Below, piece by piece: positions 24,864 through 33,159 of a DNA stretch of 64,000 bases. The notes beneath the pieces are model-generated. The model made no database searches. It had not been told where the DNA came from and worked only from the letters and a program-made list of their open reading frames with translations. The first letter of the stretch is position 1, and each line of letters begins with the position of its first letter. The stretch comes from Streptomyces asoensis (lineage in GTDB: Bacteria > Actinomycetota > Actinomycetes > Streptomycetales > Streptomycetaceae), in the NCBI RefSeq assembly GCF_013085465.1, contig NZ_CP049838.1, forward strand, positions 6,324,001 through 6,388,000, given 5' to 3'. Both the position numbers and the translations under genes were made by a program.

Positions 24864-25736
24864 GTGCCAACAGCCATTGCCGTGACCGGAGCCGACCTGG
24901 CGCTGCCGCCCCAGGACGAGCGCACGCTGCCCGCCACCGTTCTCGCCGACCTCGACCAACAGCCGCTGGACCGTGCCCTCGCCGCCGTCCAGGCCCTCGT
25001 CGATCAGTACGGACACGTGATCGTCGTGTACTCGCGGTCCGTCCCCGCCGCCGTCGAGCAGCGACTGCACACCATCCGCTCCCTCCTGGAGAGCGACCGC
25101 ATCGCGCTCTTCCGCCCCGACCTTCCGCCGCTCGCGGTGGCCGTCCTCGCCCGCCAGCTGCGTCAGCTGGCCTCCTGCGACCTCGGCCCCGGCGTGCTCG
25201 CCTCCGCGGGCCGGCTGCTCACCCACTACATCCACGCCGGCGCGCTGCTCGGCTCGGTCGCCCGTCTCGACCGGGTGCCCGTGGTCGGCCTGAAGTCGCA
25301 TGCCAGGTCATGGGTTCCGGGTAGTCAGTTCGGTGTGCTCGCCCACCCGCAGCCGGAACTGGTCAAGGCCACCCCCGAAACGGTGCTGCCCGGACCGGAG
25401 TTCGGCACCTGGCTGCTCGTCGCCCGCGGGCAGCTCCAGTCCGACTGGGTCACCGAGGTCCTCGCCCCCGCCTGGAAGGTCCAGGGGCTGCGCGAGACGC
25501 ACCTGCCCGCCGAGTCCGCCGACTGGTGGGGCACCGGCAAGGTGATCGAGTTCTGCGCCTACCTGCCCGACCTGTCGGTCCTCTACCAACTGGTCACGTC
25601 GGTGCGGCAGAACGTCTGCCACTGGTGCGGCATCGACGTCATCGGCGACCGCTGCGTCTTCTGCTCCGCGACCCCGCCGCCCCCATCCGACCTCACCGCC
25701 CGTCCCGCCGCCCGCGCGCTCACCGCGGGCGACTGA
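24864..25736 (+). CDS. Hypothetical protein with C-terminal zinc-ribbon-like cysteines
   Basis: 290 residues. There is no signal peptide or convincing transmembrane helix. The middle is helical and hydrophobic (LAVAVLARQLRQLASCDLG and around), and the C-terminus carries CHWCGIDVIGDRCVFC, two CxxC pairs that could bind zinc. The GTG has GGGGAG 6 bases upstream. I do not recognise the family. Its position next to the Tad pilus locus, from which it is separated only by the TnpB element, suggests it may belong to that locus. A TACAGT -10-like box occurs at 24774. Confidence 0.72.
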   Translation: MPTAIAVTGADLALPPQDERTLPATVLADLDQQPLDRALAAVQALVDQYGHVIVVYSRSVPAAVEQRLHTIRSLLESDRIALFRPDLPPLAVAVLARQLRQLASCDLGPGVLASAGRLLTHYIHAGALLGSVARLDRVPVVGLKSHARSWVPGSQFGVLAHPQPELVKATPETVLPGPEFGTWLLVARGQLQSDWVTEVLAPAWKVQGLRETHLPAESADWWGTGKVIEFCAYLPDLSVLYQLVTSVRQNVCHWCGIDVIGDRCVFCSATPPPPSDLTARPAARALTAGD

Positions 25737-25828
25737 ACCGCCTTGAGCACCCCGTCCCAGGCCCCTGTTCCGTCCGCTCGACCGACCCCCACAAAGCAAA
25801 GCGAGGTTGCACGGCTCTTGACTTCCTC

Positions 25829-25867
25829 CCCCTCCTGACAGAGGGGAATTCCTACGGCTCGCGCCGT
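25829..25867 (-). ncRNA. Predicted omega-RNA 3' region / right-end hairpins
   Basis: Two hairpins, CCCCTC-CTGACA-GAGGGG and ACGGC-TCGC-GCCGT, overlap the last codons of tnpB. In characterised TnpB systems the guide RNA derives from this region, and its guide segment is the host sequence just past the right end (here, leftward from about 25817). This is inference from the family; no transcript is known. Confidence 0.45.
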
Positions 25868-27048
25868 GGGGTTTTCTGCTTCGTCGCCGACCGCCCCGTC
25901 CGGGAGGACTCCCGTTGAGGTCTTACACCGGCTCCACAGACAGATGCCGTCAGCCCGACGGCCAGAAGGTTCTTCGCCGCATTCACGTCCCGGTCATGGG
26001 TCGTGCCGCAGCCGTCGCACGTCCAGGCACGGACGTTGAGCGGCATCCTCTCGGCGAGGGCGCCGCAGTGCGAGCACAGCTTGGAGGAGGGGAAGAAGCG
26101 GTCGACCGCGATCACTTCCCGTCCGTACCAGGCGGCCTTGTACTCCAACATGCTCCGGAAGTCGGCCCATGCCGCGTCGCTGATGGCGCGGGCGAGGCTC
26201 CGGTTTCTGACCATTCCGCGGACGGTCAGGTCCTCGATCACGAGCGTTTGGTTCTCACGCACGAGCCGAGTGGTCAGTTTGTGCAGCATGTCGCGGCGGC
26301 GGTCGGCGATCCGCGCGTGGACGCGGGCGGCCTTGACACGGGCCTTGGCCCGGTTCGCGGAACCCGTGGCCTTGCGGGACACCTGCCGCTGGGCCCTCGC
26401 CAGGCGGGCCCGGTCGCGGCGCTCATGCCGTGGGTTGGCGACCTTCTCCCCGGTGGACAGGGTCACCAGGTGACTGAGGCCGACGTCGATGCCGATGGCC
26501 GTGCCGTTGGCGGGGAGCGGCTGGACGGCGGGGTCCTCTACGAGGAGGGACACGAACCAACGTCCGGCCGCATCGTGGGACACGGTCACCGTCGAGGGCT
26601 TCGCGCCCTCGGGCATGGGGCGCGACCAGCGGATGTCCAGTGGCTCGCTCATCTTCGCGAGAGTCAGCCGCCCGTCGCGGAAGCGGAACGCGCTGGTGGT
26701 GTACTCCGCGCTCCTGCGGGACTTCTTCCGGGACTTGAACCGCGGGTACTTCGCCCGCTTCGCGAAGAAGTTCGAGAAGGCGATCTGCAGATGCCGCAGG
26801 GCCTGCTGGAGCGGGACCGACGACACCTCGCCCAGGTAGGCCAGCTCCTCGGTCTTCTTCCATGCGGTCAGCAACGCCGACGTCTGGTTGTAGTTGACCC
26901 GCTCCTGTCGAGCCCAGGCCTCCGTGCGCGCCGCGAGCGCCATGTTGTAGACCTTCCGCACGCACCCGAACGTGCGCGACAGCTCAGCCGCCTGTGCATC
27001 GCTCGGGTAGAAGCGGTATTTGAACGCCCGCTTCACGTGAATGGCCAT
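25852..27048 (-). CDS. tnpB: TnpB, RNA-guided nuclease of IS200/IS605 (OrfB)
   Basis: 398 residues, normal for TnpB. An N-terminal helix-turn-helix/wedge region (KRAFKYRFYPSDAQ) is followed by a RuvC-like nuclease domain. The three acidic catalytic residues are intact: Asp188 in GIDVGLSHL, Glu272 in VIEDL and Asp354 in DRDVNAAKN. A zinc finger lies between the last two (Cys325, Cys328, Cys344, Cys347). Members cut DNA under guidance of an RNA made from the element's right end. All catalytic residues are kept, so the protein should be active. It lies between a hypothetical gene and the Tad operon, oriented against the operon. Confidence 0.92.
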   Translation of the reverse strand: MAIHVKRAFKYRFYPSDAQAAELSRTFGCVRKVYNMALAARTEAWARQERVNYNQTSALLTAWKKTEELAYLGEVSSVPLQQALRHLQIAFSNFFAKRAKYPRFKSRKKSRRSAEYTTSAFRFRDGRLTLAKMSEPLDIRWSRPMPEGAKPSTVTVSHDAAGRWFVSLLVEDPAVQPLPANGTAIGIDVGLSHLVTLSTGEKVANPRHERRDRARLARAQRQVSRKATGSANRAKARVKAARVHARIADRRRDMLHKLTTRLVRENQTLVIEDLTVRGMVRNRSLARAISDAAWADFRSMLEYKAAWYGREVIAVDRFFPSSKLCSHCGALAERMPLNVRAWTCDGCGTTHDRDVNAAKNLLAVGLTASVCGAGVRPQRESSRTGRSATKQKTPRREP

Positions 27049-27150
27049 GCATCACAAATTACCACGCTAGTTTGTGAGGCACGGCTCGGATGGGTGAGCG
27101 CGCTTCCGCTCTGGCGGCCGACCGGCTCTCCCCGCCCCGCTCCGCAGGAG

Positions 27151-27194
27151 TCCATTTCCTCCCCGGCCTGAAAGCCGGGGTATCCACGGAGGAA
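27151..27194. repeat. Second right-end-like hairpin fused to the cpaB ribosome binding site
   Basis: TTTCCTCCCCGGC-CTGAAA-GCCGGGG with TATCCACGG downstream matches the right end at 25821-25857 (TTCCTCCCC, CTGA-A loop, GGGG, CC-ACGG). Stem bases differ in a compensating way (GGC/GCC instead of CTC/GAG). It has the same orientation as the true right end. Its outer part runs into GGAGGAA (27188-27194), the ribosome binding site of the next gene. Confidence 0.7.
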
Positions 27195-27199
27195 CCCCG

Positions 27200-27907
27200 A
27201 TGAACTCCCGTCAGCGCCGCGGCGTGATTCTCCTGCTCCTGTCGGTCCTGTGCGCCCTCGGCGCGTTCGCCGGCGTCCTCTCCGTCATCGACGACGTGAA
27301 GTCCAAGGTCGGCCCCGAGGTCACGGCGTACGAGCTGCGCTCCGACGTGGCGCCCTACACCACCCTGAGCGCGGGCCAGTTCAAGAAGATCGAGATGCCG
27401 GAGCGCTGGCTCTCGGAGAACGCCGTCACCGACCTCGCCGCCATCCGCGGCAAGATCGCCGTGACGACGCTGAAGAAGGGCTCCCTGCTCCAGAGCGACA
27501 TGATCGTCGACCAGCCGGCCCTCCAGCCGGGCCAGCAGGAGGTCGCCATCATGGTCGACGCGGCCACCGGCGTCGCCGGCAAGATCACCCCGGGGTCCTC
27601 CGTCAACGTCTACGCCACCTTCGAGGGCGCCCGGGAGAGCGACCCCGACCAATCGAAGATCATCGTCACCAACGCCCAAGTCCTCGACGTCGGCGAGATC
27701 AAGGCCCTCGAACCGGACCAGGACAACCGCAGCCAGTCGCCCACCGACGCGGTTCCCATCACCTTCGCGCTGTCCACGCTCGACGCCCAGCGCATCACCT
27801 ACGCCGAGTCCTTCGCCAAGCGCGTCCGCCTCGCCCTCGTCGCACCCGGCGGCGACACCACGGTCCCCGACCAGGACCGCACCTACGAACTCGTCACGGA
27901 CAAGTGA
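27200..27907 (+). CDS. cpaB: Flp pilus assembly protein CpaB/RcpC (SAF domain)
   Basis: 235 residues. A short cytoplasmic N-terminus and one membrane helix (about 9-27) lead to an extracytoplasmic SAF-type domain (TAYELRSDVAPYTTLSAGQF...). A beta-rich RcpC region follows (VAIMVDAATGVAGKITPGSSVNVY). In Tad systems CpaB helps organise the pilus machine at the cell envelope. It begins the rightward Tad operon. The ribosome binding site GGAGGAA lies 5 bases before ATG and is continuous with an insertion-element end, so the original promoter of the operon may have been displaced or replaced. Confidence 0.88.
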   Translation: MNSRQRRGVILLLLSVLCALGAFAGVLSVIDDVKSKVGPEVTAYELRSDVAPYTTLSAGQFKKIEMPERWLSENAVTDLAAIRGKIAVTTLKKGSLLQSDMIVDQPALQPGQQEVAIMVDAATGVAGKITPGSSVNVYATFEGARESDPDQSKIIVTNAQVLDVGEIKALEPDQDNRSQSPTDAVPITFALSTLDAQRITYAESFAKRVRLALVAPGGDTTVPDQDRTYELVTDK

Positions 27908-27920
27908 GAGGCCGCCGCCC

Positions 27921-29177
27921 ATGCCCACGAGGATCCTCCCGGCCGTCGGCGACGCGGACGCGGTCCGTTCCCTCACCACCCTGCTCAGCCAGCTCCCGGA
28001 CGCCGAACCGGTCGCCCCGGTCTCCGACTCCACCCAGCTCGTGGACACCCTCGCCCGGCTCGCCGCCGAGTCGGTCGACGAACTGCCCGAGGTCGTCGTC
28101 GTCCACGAACGCATCGGCCCCGTACCGGCGCTTGAGCTGGTCCGGGAGGTCGCCCTGCGCTTCCCGGCGGTCGGCGTCATTCTCGTCACCACCGACGTGG
28201 GACCCGGCCTCTTCGCCGCCGCCATGGACTCCGGCGCCCGCGGCCTGGTCACCCTCCCGCTGAGCTACGAGGACCTCGCCAACCGCGTGCAGGCCGTCGC
28301 CCAGTGGTCGGTCGGCGTACGGCGCCATCTCGGCCACGGCGCCGACGTGTTCACCGGTGTCGGCGGCACCGTCGTCACGGTCAGCGGCGCCAAGGGAGGC
28401 GTGGGCGCCACCCTCACGGCCGTGCAGCTCGCCCTCGCCGCCCAGGCGTCCGGCCGCTCCACCGCCCTCGTCGACCTCGACCTCCAGTCCGGTGACGTTG
28501 CCTCCTATCTGGACGTCCAGTTCCGCCGCTCGATCGTCGACCTGGCCGCCATCACCGACATCTCGCCCCGCATCCTCGCCGAGGCCGTCTTCCGGCACGA
28601 CACCGGCGTGGCCCTCCTCCTCGCCCCCGCCGAGGGCGAACGCGGCGAGGAGGTCACCGACCGCGCCGCCCGCCAGATCCTCGGCGCCCTGCGCTCCCGC
28701 TACGAGGTCGTCGTCGTCGACTGCGGCGCCCAGCTGAGCGGCGCGGGCGCGGCCGCCGTCGAACTGGCCGAGCGGGCCCTGCTCGTCACCACCCCCGACG
28801 TCGTCGCCGTGCGCGGCGCCAAACGCACCGTCCGCATGTGGGACCGGCTCCAGATCCGCAAGGCCGAGGAGACGACCGTCGTCGTCAACCGCCACACCCG
28901 GAGTACGGAGATCCAGCCCCCGCTCATCCAGAAGATCACCGGCACGGCGATCGCCGCGACCACGGTCCCCGCCAACTTCAGGGAACTCCAGGCCGCGGTC
29001 GACGCCGGCCGGGTGCACGCCCTCGACGGCAAGGGCACCGTCCGGCAGGCCCTGTGGGCGCTCGCGGCGGAACTGGGACTGGTCAAGGCGCCGGAGACCG
29101 CCCTCGTGCGCAGGGCGGGCGGCCGGGCGCGCGGCGGGGACCGGGGCGCGGCCGGGTTCCGGCGGCGGAGGGAGTGA
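27921..29177 (+). CDS. TadZ/CpaE-like pilus-localising ATPase
   Basis: 418 residues. A receiver-like N-terminal domain (about 1-130, with VVVVHERIGPVPALE and GVILVTTDVGPGLF) precedes a MinD/ParA-type ATPase domain. The deviant Walker A is VSGAKGGVGATLTA. Next come LVDLDLQSGDVASYL and the EVVVVDCGAQLSG Walker B-like segment. The C-terminus is basic and Arg/Gly-rich. TadZ proteins position the pilus assembly at the membrane. Thirteen bases separate it from cpaB. Confidence 0.88.
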   Translation: MPTRILPAVGDADAVRSLTTLLSQLPDAEPVAPVSDSTQLVDTLARLAAESVDELPEVVVVHERIGPVPALELVREVALRFPAVGVILVTTDVGPGLFAAAMDSGARGLVTLPLSYEDLANRVQAVAQWSVGVRRHLGHGADVFTGVGGTVVTVSGAKGGVGATLTAVQLALAAQASGRSTALVDLDLQSGDVASYLDVQFRRSIVDLAAITDISPRILAEAVFRHDTGVALLLAPAEGERGEEVTDRAARQILGALRSRYEVVVVDCGAQLSGAGAAAVELAERALLVTTPDVVAVRGAKRTVRMWDRLQIRKAEETTVVVNRHTRSTEIQPPLIQKITGTAIAATTVPANFRELQAAVDAGRVHALDGKGTVRQALWALAAELGLVKAPETALVRRAGGRARGGDRGAAGFRRRRE

Positions 29178-29182
29178 ACGGC

Positions 29183-29566
29183 ATGTGGGGACACAGGGCG
29201 CGCGACCGGGGCCAGGTCACCATCGAGTTCCTCGGCATGACACCGCTGATCATCGTGACCTTGGTGGTGGTGTGGCAGTTCGTCCTCGTGGGGTACACGT
29301 TCACGCTCGCGGGGAATGCTGCCGACGAGGCGGTGCGGGCGGGGACGGCGGCCCCTCCGGGGGAGCGGCTCGAGGCGTGCCGACAGGCGGGCCTGGACAA
29401 GCTCGGGGACGCGTGGAAGGGGAACGCCGTGGTCGATTGCGGCGGCAGCGGCTATGTGACGGCGGACGTGTCCCTCAAGGTCCCGGTCCTCTTCCCCGGC
29501 ACCATCGACTTCCCGTTCACGGTGCACGGTCACGCGGGCGCCGTCGAGGAAGAGGACGGCGACTGA
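29183..29566 (+). CDS. TadE-like pilus assembly protein (pseudopilin)
   Basis: 127 residues. The N-terminus RDRGQVTIEFLGMTPLIIV has the TadE form: a charged stretch, then Gly-Gln and a hydrophobic helix with Glu at position 5 after the likely prepilin cleavage site. A Cys pair lies in the periplasm-side domain. ATG with GGAGGGAG 9 bases upstream, 5 bases after the ATPase gene. Minor pilin-like proteins of this type are processed by a prepilin peptidase and help build Flp pili. Confidence 0.82.
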   Translation: MWGHRARDRGQVTIEFLGMTPLIIVTLVVVWQFVLVGYTFTLAGNAADEAVRAGTAAPPGERLEACRQAGLDKLGDAWKGNAVVDCGGSGYVTADVSLKVPVLFPGTIDFPFTVHGHAGAVEEEDGD

Positions 29567-29567
29567 G

Positions 29568-29939
29568 ATGGCGTACGGACGCCGCGCACACGCGGGAACC
29601 CGCTCCCGCGACCGGGGCCAAGTGGCCCTGGAGTACCTCGGGTTCCTGCCGCTCCTGCTGCTGGTCGCACTGGGTGCCGTTCAGCTCGGCCTGATCGCGT
29701 ACGCGGCACAGCAGGCGGGTACGGCGGCCCGGACCGGGGCCCGCAGCGCGTCCCTCGACGAGGACTACGGCGCCGACTGCCAGCAGGCGGTGAGCAGTTG
29801 GCTGGACGTGAGCTGTAGCGCGGCCGGCCTGGGCGACGAGGTCCGGGTCACCTCCACCGTCACCATCCCGTCCGTCATTCCCGGCATCGGGGACTTCGGC
29901 CAGGCCCACAAGACGGCCACGATGCCGGTCGACCACTGA
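29568..29939 (+). CDS. TadE/TadF-like pilus assembly protein (pseudopilin)
   Basis: 123 residues, a second copy of the same design: SRDRGQVALEYLGFLPLLLLVALGAVQ near the N-terminus gives a Gly-Gln processing site, Glu at +5 and one membrane helix. A short Cys-containing extracellular domain follows. The start codon is one base after the stop of the previous gene, so the two minor pilins are coupled. The similar length and layout suggest an old duplication. Confidence 0.82.
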   Translation: MAYGRRAHAGTRSRDRGQVALEYLGFLPLLLLVALGAVQLGLIAYAAQQAGTAARTGARSASLDEDYGADCQQAVSSWLDVSCSAAGLGDEVRVTSTVTIPSVIPGIGDFGQAHKTATMPVDH

Positions 29940-29955
29940 GGGAAGGGCATCCGAC

Positions 29956-31293
29956 ATGAGCCTGCGGGCACGCATCACCTCCCCCGAGGAGAACGGCGGC
30001 CGGGGCGAGGACGGCCACCTGGTGACCTCCTACCGCGCCAAGCTGCTGGAGGAGATCGACCTCGCCGAGATGAGCTCGCTGGCGGCGGCCGAGCGCCGGG
30101 CACGCCTCGAGCGGGTGCTGGGACACATCATCAGCCGCGAGGGCCCGGTCCTGTCGACGGTGGAACGCTCACAGCTGATCCGCCGGGTGGTCGACGAGGC
30201 ACTGGGCCTGGGCATCCTGGAACCCCTCCTCGAAGACGCGTCGATCACCGAGATCATGGTGAACGGACCCGACGCGATCTTCGTCGAACGGGGCGGCAGG
30301 GTGGAACAACTCCCCATCCGCTTCGCGTCGAACGAGCAGCTGATGCAGACGATCGAACGCATCGTCTCCACCGTCAACCGTCGCGTCGACGAGACGAATC
30401 CGATGGTCGACGCGCGGCTGCCGTCGGGCGAGCGGGTAAACGTCATCATCCCCCCGCTGTCGCTGACCGGCCCGACCCTCACCATCCGCCGCTTCCCGCG
30501 GTCCTTCACCCTCCACGAACTGATCGGCTTCGGCTCGCTGGACGAGCAGATGCTGTACCTGCTGGCGGGCCTCGTGCAGGCCAAGTTCAACGTGATCGTC
30601 TCGGGCGCGACGGGCACCGGCAAGACGACGTTGCTGAACGCGCTCTCGGGCCTGATCCCGGACGGCGAACGCATCATCACCATCGAGGACTCGGCGGAAC
30701 TCCAGCTCCAGCAGTCGCATGTGATCCGCCTGGAGTCCCGGCCCCCGAACGTCGAGGGCAACGGCCGCATCACCATCCGCGACCTGGTCCGCAACTCCCT
30801 GCGGATGCGCCCCGACCGGATCGTGGTCGGCGAGGTCCGGGGCGGCGAGTCGCTCGACATGCTCCAGGCGATGTCGACCGGCCACGACGGCTCCCTGGCC
30901 ACGGTCCACGCCAACAGCGCGGAGGACGCCCTGATGCGCCTCCAGACCCTCGCGTCGATGTCGGACGTCGAGATCCCCTTCGTCGCGCTGCACGACCAGA
31001 TCAACAGCGCGGTGGACGTCGTCGTCCAGCTCACCCGATTCGCCGACGGCGCCCGCCGCATCACCGAGATAGCCGTGCTCGACAGCCACGGCGGAGAGCC
31101 GTACCGGCTGGCGACGATCGCCCGCTTCAACGCCCGGCCGATGACCGCCGACGGTCGCGTCCACGGCGCCTTCGAGTACTTCCCCCTCCCACGCCGCACC
31201 GCGGACCGCCTGTACATGGCGAGCCAGCCGATCCCGCAGGCGTTCGGGGTGGCGCGCGCGGCACACGAACTGACGACAAGGGAAGCCCGGTAA
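29956..31293 (+). CDS. tadA: TadA/CpaF secretion ATPase
   Basis: 445 residues, the usual CpaF length. Walker A is GATGTGKTT (residues 217-225). The Asp box, TIEDSAELQLQQSHV, the Walker B region RPDRIVVGEVRGGE and the His box ATVHANS are all present. The hexameric ATPase powers assembly of Flp pili from the cytoplasmic face. GAGGGAAGGG precedes ATG. It is followed 5 bases later by tadB. Confidence 0.95.
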   Translation: MSLRARITSPEENGGRGEDGHLVTSYRAKLLEEIDLAEMSSLAAAERRARLERVLGHIISREGPVLSTVERSQLIRRVVDEALGLGILEPLLEDASITEIMVNGPDAIFVERGGRVEQLPIRFASNEQLMQTIERIVSTVNRRVDETNPMVDARLPSGERVNVIIPPLSLTGPTLTIRRFPRSFTLHELIGFGSLDEQMLYLLAGLVQAKFNVIVSGATGTGKTTLLNALSGLIPDGERIITIEDSAELQLQQSHVIRLESRPPNVEGNGRITIRDLVRNSLRMRPDRIVVGEVRGGESLDMLQAMSTGHDGSLATVHANSAEDALMRLQTLASMSDVEIPFVALHDQINSAVDVVVQLTRFADGARRITEIAVLDSHGGEPYRLATIARFNARPMTADGRVHGAFEYFPLPRRTADRLYMASQPIPQAFGVARAAHELTTREAR

Positions 31294-31298
31294 CGCTG

Positions 31299-32243
31299 AT
31301 GGAGCTCGAGACCCTGATCACCCTCACCACCGGCGGAACCCTCCTGACCTGCGCCCTGGCCGTCGCGGGCCTGCACGCGTACGCGCGGGGCCGGGACCGG
31401 CGGGCGGAGCTGGTGGAACGCCTCTCCTACACCGGCCAACTCCCCGGCACCGGCCGCCGACGCCGTTTCCGCACCCTGGACCGACGACTGCGCCGTACGA
31501 CGACGGGCCGCAGGCTGGAGCTGAAACTGGCGGCGACCGGCCTGGACGTGACCCCCGGCGAGTTCTTCGTCCACATGCTGGCGGCGGTGGCCGGCCTGTG
31601 GCTGATCGGCCAGGCCACCCTGGCCCCCTTCTTCGGCCCGATCGCCGGCCTCCTGGGCGTCTGGGCGGCCTGGCAGTTCCTCAACTGGCAACGCCAGAAA
31701 CGCATCGAGAGGTTCATCAACCAACTCCCCGAACTGGCCCGCATCCTGGCCAACGCCACCCACGCGGGCCTGGCGCTGCGCACCGCGATCGGCATGGCGG
31801 CGGAGGAGCTGGAGGCCCCGGCGGGCGAGGAACTGGCCAAGGTGGCCAACCAGTTGGCGGTGGGCCACTCCATGGACGACGCGCTGGGCGAACTCGCCGA
31901 CCGGCTCCCCTCCCGCGAACTGGTCGTCCTCGTCACCACCCTGGTCCTCTCCAACCGGGCCGGCGGCCAGGTCGTCGGCGCCCTGCGCAACCTCACGGAG
32001 ACACTGGAGGAACGCAAGGAGACCCGGCGCGAGGTCCGGACCCAGCTGTCGCAGGTGAACATGACGTCCTACGCGGTGCCCGCGCTGGGGGTCGGGGCGT
32101 TGTTCCTCATGAACAGCGTCGAGGACGGGACGCTGGACCGCATGACGGGCTCGGCCGTCGGCCAGGCCTGCGTGATCATCGCGTTCGGCCTCTACGCGGT
32201 CGGCTTCGTCCTCATCCGCCGCATGTCCCGAATCGACGTCTGA
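31299..32243 (+). CDS. tadB: TadB inner-membrane platform protein (type II secretion F domain)
   Basis: 314 residues. Two N-terminal membrane helices (about 7-28 and 85-125) surround a cytoplasmic loop. The GspF/T2SSF domain follows (about 140-270, LPELARILANATHAGLALRTAIG) and two C-terminal helices close the chain. It forms the membrane platform with TadC over the TadA ATPase. It lies 5 bases after tadA. Confidence 0.92.
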   Translation: MELETLITLTTGGTLLTCALAVAGLHAYARGRDRRAELVERLSYTGQLPGTGRRRRFRTLDRRLRRTTTGRRLELKLAATGLDVTPGEFFVHMLAAVAGLWLIGQATLAPFFGPIAGLLGVWAAWQFLNWQRQKRIERFINQLPELARILANATHAGLALRTAIGMAAEELEAPAGEELAKVANQLAVGHSMDDALGELADRLPSRELVVLVTTLVLSNRAGGQVVGALRNLTETLEERKETRREVRTQLSQVNMTSYAVPALGVGALFLMNSVEDGTLDRMTGSAVGQACVIIAFGLYAVGFVLIRRMSRIDV

Positions 32244-32262
32244 GCAGGAGGTGGCACAGGGG

Positions 32263-33150
32263 ATGGAACTTCTGCTCGCACTCGCCATGGGCCTCAGCGT
32301 CTGGGGCATGTTCGCCGGCATCCGCATGTACCGGGCCGACGTGAAGCTGCCCAGCGACCTCGCGCTGGCCCTGGAGATCGGCTCGACCCGCACCGGCGCC
32401 GTCGGCTCGCTCGTCGACCGCATGGGCATGCGGTACGCCCCCGCCGTCCTGCGCCTGATGGGCCCCAAGCAGGTCACCAGGTACCGGCGCAGGATAGACC
32501 TCGCGGGCAACCCGGGCGGCCTGACGATCGACCGCTACGCGGCCCGGCGCGCGGTCTACGGCGGGATCGGCGCCCTCGGCGCGTTCGCCGCGCTGCTCCA
32601 GGGCAGCTTCTTCGTCGCGCTGCTCATGCTGGCCTTCGGCGTGTTCTGGTCCGAGGTCGGCATCTGGTCCGCGATCCGGGTCCGCAAGGACGCCATCGAA
32701 CGGACCCTGCCGGACTTCCTCGACGTCCTCGCCGTGGTGGTGAGCGCGGGTCTCGGCTTCCGGCAGGCCCTCGACCGGGTGGCGTCCAGGTACGAGGGCC
32801 CCTGGGCGGACGAGATCCGCATCACGCTGCGCCAGATGGACCTCGGCGTGAGCCGCCGCGAGGCCTTCCAGGAGCTGCGCCGCCGCAACGACTCCGAGCA
32901 GGTCGCCATGTTCGTCACGGCGCTCCAGCAGGGCGAGGAGCTCGGCGCGCCGATCGTCGACACGCTCGTCTCGATCGCCAAGGACATGCGCCGGACGGAC
33001 GCGCAGAACGCCCGCCGCAAGGCGGCCCGCGCGGTCCCCAAGGCCACCTTGATGATCACCACGTTCATGGTCCCGGCGACGATGCTCCTCCTCGGCGCGG
33101 GGATGCTGCTCGGCTCCGGTACGGACTTCAGCTCGATCACGGGCGAGTAG
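32263..33150 (+). CDS. tadC: TadC inner-membrane platform protein (type II secretion F domain)
   Basis: 295 residues with the same layout as TadB: an N-terminal helix, a helical pair at about 98-130, the T2SSF domain (RTLPDFLDVLAVVVSAGLGFRQAL) and a C-terminal helix (MITTFMVPATMLLLGAGMLLG). I prefer the ATG with AGGAGGTG 9 bases upstream over the GTG four codons earlier, because that GTG overlaps the ribosome binding site. Partner of TadB. Confidence 0.9.
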   Translation: MELLLALAMGLSVWGMFAGIRMYRADVKLPSDLALALEIGSTRTGAVGSLVDRMGMRYAPAVLRLMGPKQVTRYRRRIDLAGNPGGLTIDRYAARRAVYGGIGALGAFAALLQGSFFVALLMLAFGVFWSEVGIWSAIRVRKDAIERTLPDFLDVLAVVVSAGLGFRQALDRVASRYEGPWADEIRITLRQMDLGVSRREAFQELRRRNDSEQVAMFVTALQQGEELGAPIVDTLVSIAKDMRRTDAQNARRKAARAVPKATLMITTFMVPATMLLLGAGMLLGSGTDFSSITGE

Positions 33151-33159
33151 GCGGACGGG

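Larger units (their letters stand above)
25821..27087 (-). mobile_element. IS200/IS605-type element carrying only tnpB
   Basis: A lone tnpB gene sits between left-end and right-end hairpins. On the tnpB side the left end has TCACAAA/TTTGTGA arms (27052-27058 and 27071-27077). The right end has a CCCCTC/GAGGGG hairpin (25829-25846) followed on the leftward strand by GGAAGTCAAG. No tnpA transposase is present. GCACGGCTC occurs just outside each end (25809-25817 and 27079-27087). The exact ends are approximate. Confidence 0.75.

Noticed and set aside
25809..27087. GCACGGCTC on both sides of the tnpB element as a target-site duplication
   Set aside because: IS200/IS605 elements do not duplicate their target. 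The nine bases are probably chance or part of the ends.
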